A DNA stretch of 64,000 bases from Chondrus crispus (Eukaryota > Rhodophyta > Florideophyceae > Gigartinales > Gigartinaceae), in the NCBI RefSeq assembly GCF_000350225.1, contig NW_005179052.1, positions 107,269 to 171,268 of the forward strand, read 5' to 3'. A program made the position numbers and the translations under genes. Numbering within the stretch: the stretch's first letter is position 1; each line of letters starts with the position of its first letter. Below are positions 1 to 11,494 of this stretch, in pieces. The notes under the pieces are model-generated. The model was not told the origin of the DNA. It saw only the letters and a program-made list of their open reading frames with translations, and did not search any database.

Positions 1-32
1 AGCCCAAAGGGCCAGCTCAAGTCAAGAAAATT

Positions 33-1646
33 TTGAGCCGAGCCCGAGATCATCCGCTGGAAGAAGTTCGAAGACCCTTGTACAGGGTTAAGCGAAGGGA
101 GTGTCCCGAGAAGATTTTGGTTCTTGCGCGAAAAAACTACAAAGTTTACGCGGACATTGGACCAACAGTCGGATTGATGAGCCGGGTGTTGTCTGTTTTA
201 GACACCGGCGCGGGACCAAACCTTGTGCGAAAATCGGAACTCCCAGCTGGAATGGAATCTCTAGTGTCCTACGGACCGACCCAAGACATTGGTGACGCAA
301 ACAATAGGCCACTCCGGACTCTCCGCACTATTAGAATGCCTGTGAGGCTTGGAAAATTTGTGGCCGCAGCCGAGTTTATTGTATGCGAAAAACTAGCCGT
401 CCCGCTAATTCTAGGCGTGGACTACTGTGACCGGTTTGTGGAAGCAATTTATCCAAGGAAGAAAACGGTTGAGTTGGCGGATTTCTCGGAGGTTCCGATA
501 GTTAGGCGGCTCTCGACGAGAAAAGGGAAGAAGAATCTCGTCCCGGGCGAGGACGAGAATGAGGGAAAGAGGGAGCAATTTTCCCCTAAGGTAAAAGTGG
601 CAAGAGCCACGATTATCGAGCCAGGGACGCAACGCGTCGTGGAATGCACCTCGAAGAGGGCGGGCTTGGTTGTGGCTCAGCCGTACTCGTCGTTGTACGA
701 AAGGCACGGACTGACGTGCACAAATGGTGTTGTTCAGGTCGAGCCTGACCGGCCATGTCGTTTACTCGTTGCGAATTTTAGGACGTACCCTGTCAGGGTG
801 CAAAAAGGCCAAGTGGTGGCAGAATTATTACCGCACCCGAGAGCCGCGCTCGAGAGCAAGACCACCATTGGTGAAGTTCTCGGAATTCAAGAAAGGAAGA
901 AGGAAAATTTTCCTAATTCCACCAAGACGCCTACGGGCGAGGCAAGATGCGAACTGTCGGATCAAGATGGCGAGGACCAGCAAGGAGAACGGGAGGAAAG
1001 GCTCTCCGCGACGGCAACTACGACGCCGGAGCGGCGGATTGAGCCTCCCCCGCCGGACGTGGAGGAACTCGACCTGAGCCACGTGCCGGACCGGCTGCGC
1101 GAGCGGTTCCGTCGGATGTTGAAGAAGTATTCAAGGATGTGGGATGGGACGCTTGGCGAAATTAATACCACAGTCCATCGGATCGAGTTGATCCCCGAGA
1201 CTCGCCCCATCGCACAAGCCCCGTATCGGGCCGGACCTAAAGCCCGCGAAGTAGAAGATGCAGAGCTGCAGAAGATGTTAGAGGCAGGAGTGATAGAACC
1301 AGCGCAGTCAGAATGGGCGTCGCCCGTGTTGCTGGTGCCCAAGCCGGATGGGTCAATGCGTTTTTGCGTAGACTACCGCAGGTTGAACGCAGTGACGGTG
1401 AAGGACACGTCCCCTTTACCGCGCATGGATGAGTGCCTGGACTCGCTTGGTGACACCAAGGTTTTCTCCGCGTTGGACGCGATATCGGGTTATTGGCAGA
1501 TGCCTATCCCTGAGCGTGACCTTGACAAGACCGCATTCTCGTGTCAGTCAGGACTGTATCGCTTCTCAAGAATGCCCTTCGGGCTAACTAACGCGCCAGC
1601 GACGTTTCAGAGAGCAATGGATATCCTGCTCTCTCCGTTCCGTTAG
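33..1646 (+). pseudogene. Element A pol, part 1: aspartic protease and N-terminal half of RT
   Basis: Retroviral-type aspartic protease motif VLDTGAGPNLVR lies near residue 56, followed by a linker and the first half of a Ty3-type reverse transcriptase with FCVDYRRLNAVT, FSALDAISGYWQ and MPFGLTNAPATFQ. The frame is already open at position 1, so the listed start is not a true initiation site. It stops at TAG 1644-1646 just before the RT active site. The matching codon in element B is TGG, and the same frame reopens at once as the rest of RT, so this is a nonsense mutation. Family assignment is firm. Confidence 0.9.
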
Positions 1647-1655
1647 AAGTGCTGT

Positions 1656-3410
1656 TTGGTGTATCTGGACGACATAATAATGTTTAGCAAGTCGTGGGAG
1701 GAGCACATCGTGCACGTAGATGAAATACTTTCTGTATTGGAGAAGGCAGGTGTGAAGCTCAAGCTTCGCAAGTGTGAATTTTTCGTCGAAAAGATCAAGT
1801 ACCTGGGCCATGTCGTTCGGCCAGGTACATTGGAAGTGGACGCTGCGCGAACCGTCGCATTGGAACAAGTGAGGTACCCTCAAACGCAGACCCAGCTCAG
1901 GAGCTTCTTGGGACTTTGTAATGTCTACCGCAGATTCGTTCCGCATTATGCGAAAATCGCGCATCCGCTCAATCAACTGTTGAAGAAGGGACAACCGGTC
2001 CAGTTGGAAGGATTCGACGAACAGTGCAAAAAAGTTTTTCATAAGCTCAAGGACGCCATCCTGGCACGGCCGGTGTTGGCGCTGCCGAAGAAGGACCTAC
2101 CCTACTCGGTAGACACCGATGCAAGCGACTATCAAATCGGCGCTGCATTATTTCAAACACACCCGGATGCGCAACGCAAACCCACCGGGTTCTTTTCAAG
2201 AACGTTAGCCGCAGCCGAGAGAAACTATTCTGTATCAGAAAAAGAATGCCTAGCGGTAATCTGGGCCGTACAGACTTTAAGACCATATCTATATGGCGAG
2301 CACTTCATGGTGCATACCGACCATGCCTCATTGAGGTGGTTAATGAACGTAACCGACCTCAGCGGGAGATTAATCCAATGGAGGCTCCGTCTCTCGGAAT
2401 TCCATTTCGAAATCAAGTACAAGAAGGGCAAGGCGAACAGTCAAGCTGATGCCCCGTCAAGATTACGGACCGCAGGAGAAACCGTCGACGAAATCGACGA
2501 CGAAATCCCATGCTTTATGGCCGAACCGGCCGAGGGTACAGTGGAGAACGAGGAAAGTTTTGACGCAATAGACGACATCCTCGCTCTTGAGGGGGGGACC
2601 GCCCCTGAGCGCCTCGATCAATTCCAAGCTGTCACTCCGGAGGAGCTCATTCGCGAGCAAGTCGTCGACCCCTTCTGCAATCGCATCAAGGAAGAAATGG
2701 ACGCCGGAAAGGTGAGAAAGTTCAGCATGGAGACCGAGGAACTCGAAGGAACTCTATGCCGTACCGCGGCAGAGTTTGTACAAGTGGTGATACCACAATC
2801 GTTAAGGGACCGCGTCCTGAGGTTGAGCCACTACGCAAAATTGGCAGGCCACCCGGGAGGGAGGAAACTTTACAAGACTTTGAGAAGATATTTTTATTGG
2901 CCTACGATGGCCCTAGACTGCTATGCAGTCGCGAAGAATTGCGCCGCATGTGCGCGGGAGAGGGTGAAGTTAAGAAGAAACACGAAGGAAATGAAGCTGT
3001 TCACGCCCAAAGCTCCGCTGGAGTTTGTCGCCATCGACATCCTCGGCGAGCTAATTACAACTAAACGAGGAAATCGGTACATTCTCGTGAACATCGATCG
3101 ATACTCCAAACTGGTACAAACCGTACCGTTGAAGAAGATATCAGCTGCGCACATCGCACAAGCCTTCGTTCACCATTGGGTATTCGTGTACGGACCGCCG
3201 GTCAAGCTGCTGTCCGACAACGGAACACAGTTCACGGCCCGGTTCTTTCAGAATGTCTGCCGAATTCTCGGCATACGCAATGTGGTCACGACTACGTACC
3301 ACCCGCAAGCCAACGGCCAAGTTGAGAGGTTTAACCGCACGCTGACTTCCGAGTTGCGAAATACGTTGGAGAGCATCCCAAGGACTGAGACTTATTTAGC
3401 GACGCCGTGA
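1656..3410 (+). pseudogene. Element A pol, part 2: RT active site, RNase H, integrase
   Basis: This continues the frame of part 1 after one stop codon. It starts with the RT catalytic box YLDDII, then RNase H (YSVDTDASDYQIG, SEKECLAVIWAVQTLRPY, HTDHASLRWL), the integrase HHCC zinc region (HYAKLAGHPGG to NCAACARERV), and the catalytic D,D,E residues (AIDILGEL, LSDNGTQF, NGQVERFNR). It leaves frame near 3359-3361, where A has GCGAAATAC and element B has GCGAAAATAT. One A is missing from the run, so the last codons of this ORF are out-of-frame and the true sequence continues in the next entry. Confidence 0.9.
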
Positions 3411-4327
3411 CGTTCGCCTACAACACACAAGTTCATCGAACTACAAACATTGCGCCCTTCGAGCTGGTGTTAGCTCGGGCGCCGAGAAGCATTGCGTTAC
3501 AAGCGCAACCAACTTTGGAGAACTTTAGCTCGTCACGAGCATACTACCTGAAATGGCAGTCGTGGTTGGAGAGCCTAATGCGAGGCGCCGATAGGAGTTT
3601 GCGGAAGGAACAAGCCCGATACAAGCGAAATTTCGACGCACGCCTTCGCAAGCCGCAGTATGAGATCCCGCCGCGGTCCTACGTGTTCCTCCGGAAGGAG
3701 CAGGGCACGTCTAGCCAACCGAAACACAAGCTGGCACAAGTCGCCACAGGACCTTATCAGGTCCGAAGATCGGATCAACATACGGTTGTCATCGCCCTTG
3801 GCGATCAGGAGGAACGCGTATCGCGAGACAGGGGGGAGTTAGCCCCAAGCCCGATGGACTGTGCGCCGGTAACTGGCCTACGGCAAGCGCTACAGTTCCT
3901 GGGAGAGCCGGAGCTAAACGAAGAAGGAGAGGTAATGGAGGACGAGGAACGTCCTCACACCCGTGCGCCTACGACGGGGGACCAGGATAATTTAGTTGGT
4001 CGAACGCCGACAGCGGAGACACCTCCAGACCTACGCGAGTTCGGAAAGTCCAGAGAAGAGAATGAGTTGGAAGATCTTCGGAAGGGGGAAGGACAGTTGG
4101 ACACGCAGGAAGAAGGAACCGAGAGTCAGGAGTATGTGATCGACAAGATCGTGGACCACGGCTACGACGAGGAGAAATTAATTCTCAAAGTGAGGTGGTA
4201 TGGGTATACCATCGAGGACGCAACGTGGGAATCTATTGAGCAGATCCCCCGCAGCGCGGTAGTCACATATTTCCGAAGGAAAAGGCTGCCCTTACCCACG
4301 CAAGCGTGGCACGCAAAACCGGGATAG
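3407..4327 (+). pseudogene. Element A pol, part 3: integrase C-terminus and chromodomain
   Basis: In-frame remainder of integrase after the 1-base deletion, beginning within TFAYNTQVHRTTNIAPFELV. It runs through a proline- and acid-rich linker to a C-terminal chromodomain (YVIDKIVDHGY, LKVRWYGYTIEDATWE, about residues 245-295). In chromoviruses this domain is thought to direct integration towards particular chromatin. Here it cannot be made as part of the polyprotein because of the upstream frameshift and nonsense codon. The C-terminus corresponds residue for residue with element B. Confidence 0.88.
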
Positions 4328-6913
4328 CCATCGTACATAGAATTAGTAGGTTAGAGACAACAGAGAGGTCAGAACTTTGGGGAAGGAACACATCTACCGG
4401 GTTCGCAGATAAGAAGTTTGAAGGAAAGGAGAGCAAGGCAGAGAAGCGAGACTGCATCCTTGGATGAGGCATTGAGCCTCTCCGGAAACACACACGCCTC
4501 ATCACGGTACGCACGAGAAATGACGTTTCGAACGGACGGTCCGCCCTCGTGGGGGGGATGATGAAATCAAATTATATATACTTATATAAGCGTGTCGACA
4601 ACAACCCGCTGAACAGGCGACATAAGGGAGAAGTCGATTCCAGCTATGCTTTGAAATTATAATCAAAAAGCAGGAAAAATTACGGCAGCTGCAGTACGCA
4701 CGATAAGTGGTGATCGTTTGCCACAGTCGGCGACATAACTATTCTAAGTCACCTGGCAGCCAAGCCCCACCCGACCTCACACGAAGCCGATCGTCACACT
4801 CACTGCTAACACACTGCCCATGCTCGACGAGCACGAAGACTCGTCCAGAGGGACCACCCTCAGAAGAACGCTACTACGAAGTCACCCCGCGGCGACCGAC
4901 GGCGGCACGCACAACCAGTCCTATTTTCTAGAGTGATCTACTTAGCACTTACCACCATGTCCTCTCTTCAACTCTGTCGTTTCTTTGTTTCTTTTCTTTC
5001 CCTCTTTTCTGTTCTGTTTTACTCTATTCTATTGTATTTTATTTCTTTTTGTTGTTGCAGGACTCTAGCGACGCGGCCGCGTATCGCGGACCTCGATCAA
5101 ACAAGACCACAAGACAAATCGATAGACGGACGAAGAGGAGACAGCGCGACGAATATGAGAGAGCACGCGTTGGTAACGTCCCGAGAAAGGACGATGGTGA
5201 AGGTAAAAGGGAACCTCCCCGCTTTTTCAAGATATAGTGACGGTCCGACACTGCAAGTCTCGACGTACAGAGGAGAAGGACATGGCTATGCAATACGGGA
5301 TCGCACGTGAAACACAGTGAGAAGGTCGCATTCTGTGATACTTTGGATCCGCGGCAACAGCCCCCACCGAGAACGGATGTGTCTTATGAATTTTGTTGCT
5401 GTCGTATGGAGACGGACACTGCCAGTGTGACTTATGATTTTGTTTGATACGGGACCTCGGTCCGAAGGAAGGCAGTCGATACGCGGAGTGAGGGACAGTC
5501 TGGGGGAAATCTCGCAAGCATGCCATCGGCTCGTCTACGCACTGAAAGTCGTACACCGGTAATGACGAAAGTGACGTCGCCATAATGGTAGGAGGACGGC
5601 GTAACAAGTATGGTGCTGACAATGGTGCGCTTATCGTGAGAGCAGGGTGAGGGCCACCTCACGCAGGTCAGAAAGAGGATTGTAGAACCAGCGAAGATCA
5701 AGGAAATTGCCTCGTCAACCGCTACGAAGGCGCTGCAGAAAGAGGACCGAGTCTTGATCTTATCCGAAGGCCTTCAAGGTTTCTTTCTCGGTGTTCTTTT
5801 CCGATTTTGGTGGTGCAGGACAAAGGAGACAGAACGGGAATTAAGCGAGAGACAACTCGCCGGACTGGCGCGCATACACGCGTCACCGACGCGTGTGGGG
5901 AAAATCACGTCTGGATCAGCGATCCGCCCTCATCAGATCAAAATGAGAGGAGGAAAATGAGAGGTACTGTGTACTGTACTTCACAAAGAAGAAGGGACAA
6001 ACGGAAAAGTGTGGCGTGGTCAAAGTGGAACAACAGTCAGCCTTCGAAATTTTTATCGAAATTAAGGGGCAAACACATCATTTGTTGGTCGCTCGCTAAA
6101 AGCCGACGGCACCAGTATCCCGGCGACAAACCCACCAACGACCGAGCAGGACATCCACAACACCGCCGCCAGACGACGTCGCCAAACTCGCATTAGGCGA
6201 GGTGATTACGATCCACGGATAAAGGGACCGACGCTCGACGGTCGCATGAACATTCCCCCCCGAACAGAGGTCACGCCAATTTCGAGGTACCGGCGTATCA
6301 TTAGACACAACACTCGCATAGGAACCGTCCTCCCTTGCACAGAACAGCGGCTATCCGCTGTCGCAGCAAACCTCATTGTTCGAGGCGGCGTAAGGAAGAC
6401 GAGAGGAAGAAGGGGAGCGGATTGTGATCTATTTATTCATACGGCGAGAACGACCTCTACGGAGAGACAGTGTCGCTCGACTAGCTTGGGACCGACAATC
6501 TGTCTGTTGCGTGCAGCGACTGACGTCGCCCAGCTCAGGAACTTGTTTATACCCTGAGTGACCTACCGAGGCGACCCCCTCCTTTTACTTCCTGTTCTTT
6601 GCCTACCTTTCTAGCTGCCTAATTTTTATTTCCTCCACGTTGGGTTGCTTGTTTTTTTGTGAAGGCGGAATACGACCCCGCACCGCGACGCCGACGCGCA
6701 AGACCAGGATCGACAGATTGGGGATGGAAATTCGTTAGGCAGGAAAAAGTTACGCGTCTGTCGTGCTTGGCTTTCACTTCGCTTTGTTCGGCTACATTCT
6801 ATTTTTTCTGGTGACGTTGGAGACCCGGTCGCGTCCCTCGGACACTAATCAGCAAGACTACCAGGTCAGTCAAGGGAAGGCCGTTGAAGACGTGCGATAA
6901 GGGCTCCACAGTT

Positions 6914-7387
6914 ATGAAAACTCTGGTTGGTTCGAGCGGACGGTCTATCGGACTAACGTACACGCAAGGGGACATCGTGAATGACCAACGCTACGTGATC
7001 GTGCGGCACGGTACAGCAGAAATGGGGCGACCATTGACAATGGAGACCTATGCCTACCTACGCACCCAGACTTTCATCCGAGAGACCAGTGAACAACGGC
7101 AGCGTCGCTCCGAGGGAGTGGATCTTCACGGATCTACACGCCGCAGACATCTCAATTCTACTGTGTCACAGCCGCTACAAAAAAAGAGGGGAGACCGAAA
7201 CGAGATCAGGAGTCGATCTCAAATAACAGAGAAGGTCGTACGAGAAGTAGAATTTATTGCGGGACGTTCGCAACATGGCGAGACTTACGACGACCGCAAC
7301 GTGCTACAAGGGCGCTTCCGGAGGCCTCTCACCGGAGAGCGAACAAGGCGGGGCCATTGGAAAGATGGAACCCCTATTCACAATTAG
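6914..7387 (+). CDS. Hypothetical ORF in the 3' region of element A
   Basis: A 157-codon sense ORF from an ATG (MKTLVGSSGRSIGL...), basic and glutamine/arginine-rich in its second half, with no signal peptide, transmembrane segment or motif I know. It sits downstream of pol, where an env-like or accessory gene could lie. A chance ORF is about equally likely. Confidence 0.22.
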   Translation: MKTLVGSSGRSIGLTYTQGDIVNDQRYVIVRHGTAEMGRPLTMETYAYLRTQTFIRETSEQRQRRSEGVDLHGSTRRRHLNSTVSQPLQKKRGDRNEIRSRSQITEKVVREVEFIAGRSQHGETYDDRNVLQGRFRRPLTGERTRRGHWKDGTPIHN

Positions 7388-7543
7388 TACGTTCCCTCGA
7401 CGAGGTAGATGGACAGACAATGAGACCGTCTGAAGGTTGAGAATGAAAAAGGGGGGTTTTAAGAAGCAAAAGGGGCAAGTGACCCCGGCAATGAAAATGA
7501 CGTTGGACTCATTTAGGGCGTCTGCGCTTAACAGACACATGCA

Positions 7544-7724
7544 AAAAGAGGAGGAAAGGGGAGACGCACATCGCGGATGGGAGAAAGAGAATGTGCAAGA
7601 AAGAGGAGGTAAGTGAGGAATTTGAAGAGGTAAAAAGGGAGAGACAAAAAGAGGAGGTAAACCACAAAAGAGGAGGAAAGGGAAGACGCACATCGAGGAT
7701 GGGAGAAAGAGAATGCGCAGGAAA
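7544..7724 (+). repeat. Direct repeat in purine-rich stretch
   Basis: About 58 bp at 7544-7602 recurs at 7666-7724 with a few substitutions and one A-run length change. Both copies contain GACGCACATCG followed by GGATGGGAGAAAGAGAATG. It lies in strongly purine-rich DNA and appears to be a local tandem duplication with a spacer. Confidence 0.75.
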
Positions 7725-8266
7725 TTGGGGGAAATTGAGAAATGAAGAGGAGGAAGAAAAACGGACCACCTCAAAGACTCTAGGGGGGAACTGTATTTCC
7801 TTGAGTAGGAATCTCCAAACAGGCAACGGAGCAACTGAAGATGCGATCATTGACGACGTCTCGTGGACGGCTGAACAAAAAGGGGGAGGGCGACTAGGAA
7901 AATTGTCAGGGACCGCCATGCCCTCGCCTACGGCAAGAAGAGGGCAAACGAAAGGAGGAAGTCGGAGATGCCGTAAATACGCACGTTGCCGTCCCCGTTA
8001 GGCAGAGTCAGGGCGTAGGAAAAGAGGGAGAAAAATGGTCAAGGATAAAGAGGAGGAATTGAAGAGAAGGAAATATAGGGCAATCAGGAAAGGGAGAACT
8101 GAAAATGCAAAAGAGGAGGAAATTGGAAATTACAGGAGATTCGCAGGTGGGTTCTTTTTATCGCACAAAGGTCGTACGATAAAGTCGCTAGTCGACTATC
8201 AGACGGGCAGGATGGGAAAAGAAGGACAGGTCGCAAGGAAGTGCTGTGGCCGCCGTCTCAACGAGA

Positions 8267-10198
8267 CTATGCCCCAAGGGATTTTCCCTTTGGAAGGGAG
8301 GTGACAAGCCGAGCTAGAACTTGCAATTCGTCCAGGGACGCCCTCTGGAGAGCTTCTCCCTCCACACCATGAGCCATGAGAAGGCGATGGTAAACGGCGG
8401 CAGCAGAGGTATTTTCTTTGGGAATTGTAGATGATGTAGGGCCCGAGGTAGGGGCTAGGAGCGGACCCTCAGGTGAAGGGCAAGCCGGACGTGGGGTCGG
8501 ATCCCCGGCCGACGGTAGGGCTTCCCGAATTGAAATGGTTCCCGTCGAGCAGCTCGCAGGAGGAAGCTCGACGCGCGGAGGAGCCTGAGGGCGAGTTAAG
8601 CCCACGGGTGCCGTACATGACGGCAATGGCAAGGTTGGGGCAGGTGTGACGAGCTGTCCCTCGCGTGATGAGGAAGCAGGAAGAGAGGTTGGATTCACGT
8701 CGGAGGAAGACACGACTCGAAGCGACAAGGTTTCCGCCGAGCTCGTGGGAGGAAGTACGACGCACACTGGGGCCTCAGGCGCGGAGGGACGGACCGGTGC
8801 AGGGAGAGGGGAAGTTGGGGCCGAAGGTCGAGAGCACATCTCAGGCTCTCGAGGATCCGCGTTCACCACAGTGACTGCGTTGGGGGTTGGTGGTTGATTT
8901 CCGAAACGGCGGCTCATCTGGGCCTCCCAGGCAGAACAGAGGGAGGAGGACCAGGGGTTGATCCACACGAAGTCACCGGCAGCTGGATGATTTCTACCAG
9001 GGGAAAAAGAGGGTCGCTGGCGTGAAAAGGACCGAGACGAATTTCGTGGAGGAACGCAATCCCATGCTACGGTCTCGATCATATCGAGGAGGGCGTGCAC
9101 TTCACGGTCCACATCGGACCCGCCAAGGGGGACAGAAAAATCGAGGAGACGCATCTGTTCGCGGAGTTTCGAAGGGAGGTGCCACAGGCGCCAACAGTCG
9201 AAAACTTGCCACAGGAGGGTGGCGGCGACTTTCACGCACCACTCCGTGAGGAACACAGTCCACAGCCCGTGCTGCGGATCGCGTAAATGACTGCCGGAAT
9301 ATGTCAGGATGGGTCCTAACTCAGCCCAGAAACCCTGACATACCTCGTATTGACTCCACCAGGACGGGGTTCGTTGGTATCGATTGGTGTAGCGCTGTCT
9401 GGAAATTTCACGAGCCTCAATTATCTGGTACGCCACGAAGTACCCAGTGTCGGATCGGACCCGACGTTCAAAGCGTACAGTATTTTGGAAAAAGAAAATA
9501 CCGCCGCCCTTCGTATGGCGAAAGTTTGTGGGAAGAATGGCTTGGGTCCAAAGCATGGCGTCGGTCGTGACGGTGCGTCGGTTGCGCCACAGTCGGTCCG
9601 CCTCGGACACGGGGTCACCATAGGTGCAGTCGACGAGGTTGTCGAGGTAGAGTCGTTCCCCCTCCGTACGACATTGCCAAGTGTCGAAGTGGTAACATGA
9701 AGGTATGAGGGCGTCGGCCATAGGAATCTCGATCCGAGTGAGCACAGCGTCTATGAAGCGCAGGGATAAGGAAGAGCGACCGCGCGGGGAGGAGTGACGT
9801 AGGATGGAGGTGGGTATAGCGATGCGGGCGCGCCAGTCAAAGGTGTGAATGGCCTGCAAAGGGAGGTTACCGGGCAACATGCCCGCATCATCGGCGAAAT
9901 TATTTTTGATGCCGCCGAGGTCGCGGACGCCCACAGAGGAGAACCATTGAGCAGAAGCAAACAGGGCTGCGTTATCACGCATGGTTTTGTTCTGCAGCTC
10001 CTCAAGCGAAGGATGACGACGCGCTACCCAAGAGGAATGGTAGCCCCGATGGAAGGCCGGCTCGGCAGGGTTGCTAACAGGGGGTAGACGGGGTATGGAA
10101 GGAAGACCCCGGGGCACTTCGGACTTGCGAAGGAAGCCAACACCCGGACGTGTACGGGTGGCACTATCGTCCGAGTGTTCCGATGGAGAAGGACGCAT
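8267..10198 (-). CDS. Antisense accessory ORF of element A (aORF-A), unknown function
   Basis: Uninterrupted 643-aa ORF on the strand opposite to pol, starting with ATG 187 bp inside the 3' LTR. The N-terminal 110 residues are polar. A compact W/Y/F-rich core follows (about 110-410), with DTWQCRTEGERLYLDNLVD, RFERRVR...GYFVAYQ, RYQRTPSWWSQYEV and LGPILTYSG...DPQH...TEW. Then comes a Pro/Ser/Ala-rich segment and a short C-terminal helical part. The core is clearly homologous to the antisense ORF at the same place in element C and distantly resembles that of element E. It has stayed open while the element's own pol broke, and I recognise no known domain. A host gene captured by the element is an alternative. 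Confidence 0.7.
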   Translation of the reverse strand: MRPSPSEHSDDSATRTRPGVGFLRKSEVPRGLPSIPRLPPVSNPAEPAFHRGYHSSWVARRHPSLEELQNKTMRDNAALFASAQWFSSVGVRDLGGIKNNFADDAGMLPGNLPLQAIHTFDWRARIAIPTSILRHSSPRGRSSLSLRFIDAVLTRIEIPMADALIPSCYHFDTWQCRTEGERLYLDNLVDCTYGDPVSEADRLWRNRRTVTTDAMLWTQAILPTNFRHTKGGGIFFFQNTVRFERRVRSDTGYFVAYQIIEAREISRQRYTNRYQRTPSWWSQYEVCQGFWAELGPILTYSGSHLRDPQHGLWTVFLTEWCVKVAATLLWQVFDCWRLWHLPSKLREQMRLLDFSVPLGGSDVDREVHALLDMIETVAWDCVPPRNSSRSFSRQRPSFSPGRNHPAAGDFVWINPWSSSLCSAWEAQMSRRFGNQPPTPNAVTVVNADPREPEMCSRPSAPTSPLPAPVRPSAPEAPVCVVLPPTSSAETLSLRVVSSSDVNPTSLPASSSREGQLVTPAPTLPLPSCTAPVGLTRPQAPPRVELPPASCSTGTISIREALPSAGDPTPRPACPSPEGPLLAPTSGPTSSTIPKENTSAAAVYHRLLMAHGVEGEALQRASLDELQVLARLVTSLPKGKSLGA

Positions 10199-10384
10199 GG
10201 TATTTTCGTCTTAACCTTGCTAGAACGCCGCGCCGAGTGATTGATGACTGGGAAACACGGTCAGCAGCGGCAGGAGGTTATACGATGGCTGGGCGTTGCG
10301 CAAGGGCGCTCAGAAGGGGAATATGTAGTGCAATACGCACCTGAAAAGGGGGGTGAAAAGAAAGGAAAATATTTGGATATGAAA

Positions 10385-11289
10385 AGTGGTCCGGGTTGGG
10401 GGACACACGTGTGAATACTTGCACAGTTTTAATTTTTAATTATTTTATTTTATTTAGTTAATTAGTTGGCATTAATTTTGCTGACATTAGATTAGATCTA
10501 GGATCTAGCGCCGCGAGCTACTGTAGTGGCTCCGGCGGGGCGATATATACCTTAGCCCTCTGACGACGAAGTCAGTAAAGGTAACCCGAGTTGCCAGAGT
10601 CTGATATCGCCTTGGTTGAAGTCCGTCTTTTACAAGACATTCCCTTTAACTACAGATTACTTTATCCTTTGCGCTCGGGGGTCCCCTTTTTCCTTACCAA
10701 TTTTCCTTTATTTCCCTATCCTAATTTCCCTTAATCATGAGTTGGTCCCACCTTGTAGGATTGCGATTCGCAACGTGACGTCATTTGCCATCGGGCTTTT
10801 GTGTTGGTGCACCAGTGGTGCTTTTCTCAGTGTTGGTTCCATCGGAATCTGGTTGCGACCGATCCGTTGTTGGTACTTTGCCATCGGGCAGTACGACGGT
10901 GTAGCGCTGATACGTTTTCTTCTTTCCCGACGGGCTACGTTGCGACGTCCCCGTCGAAGACCTTATCAAGGGTATAAGGTGTACAAGGCGCTCTTCGAGC
11001 ATTGGATTTACGACCCATTGGGCCAGGTTTACTCTAACACCCCTCCGAACTCGTCGAGCAGCTGCCTTTACAAGTCTCTACCACCATTTACCGATCCCGG
11101 GCTGGGCCCTTCTCTTTGCCCCCCTTTATCAGGGATCCGAGCTACTGCGGGCCGCAAACCCGCTTAAAGAGGACAGGGAGCTTCGAACACTCCGTAGCGC
11201 TGTGCCGTTGGCAGTTGTTGTTTTTGTTGCTGTTGTTTGTGTTGGACCGTCGGACCTTGGTCTCTGCCTGACAGGCGCATTGCACTACA
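10385..11289 (+). repeat. 3' LTR of element A
   Basis: About 905 bp, matching the 5' LTR of element B (57084-57976, minus) almost base for base from the CATTAGATTAGAT region onward; the first 100 bp are diverged. A TATA box lies at 10544-10549 and the LTR ends in GCACTACA. A purine tract precedes it at about 10343-10371. The first base reads A where B has T of the usual TG start. Confidence 0.85.
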
Positions 11290-11494
11290 ATCATGGCAGC
11301 AAGAACCGCCCCCGCAAGAAAAATTACTCCCACGAAAGCACCGAGAGCAAAAAAATAGGACGACGGCCAAACCTAAACCAAGCCGCATACCAACACTCGT
11401 ACGGGTGCCGCCGACAGTAAAAAGAATACCCCTGCATGTAGCGCACAATCCTGCGCCGCCCCCGTACACCCCGGCACACCCCGCAGTCGAACGG

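Larger units (their letters stand above)
4328..8266 (+). other. Element A long 3' internal region, no confident gene
   Basis: About 4 kb between the pol stop and the antisense ORF. It contains a G-run followed by a TATA-like AT-rich stretch (4549-4590), two pyrimidine-rich tracts ending in CAG that resemble 3' splice sites (to 5060 and to 5818), and a purine-rich stretch (about 7440-8130) with an internal direct repeat. Element B shares only short patches with it, such as GGATCAGYGATCCGCCCTC near 5910, so the two related elements have largely different tails. No known domain is visible. Confidence 0.6.
1..11289 (+). mobile_element. Ty3/gypsy chromovirus element A, 5' end outside window
   Basis: The order is protease, reverse transcriptase, RNase H, integrase, chromodomain, a long non-pol tail, an antisense ORF and a 3' LTR. 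The window opens near the gag/protease boundary, so the 5' LTR, PBS and most of gag are not visible. The 3' LTR is recognised because it matches the 5' LTR of element B on the other strand, and the pol proteins of A and B are near-identical. Pol has at least two disabling changes, so A cannot make its own polyprotein. Copia D begins directly after the LTR in mid-integrase, so A probably inserted into D. The element exceeds 11 kb, unusually long for a gypsy element, because of about 6 kb between pol and the LTR. Confidence 0.82.

Noticed and set aside
4543..4600. Solo LTR just after pol of element A (G-run then TGATGAAATC)
   Set aside because: No matching second copy and the real LTR of this family is at 10385-11289.
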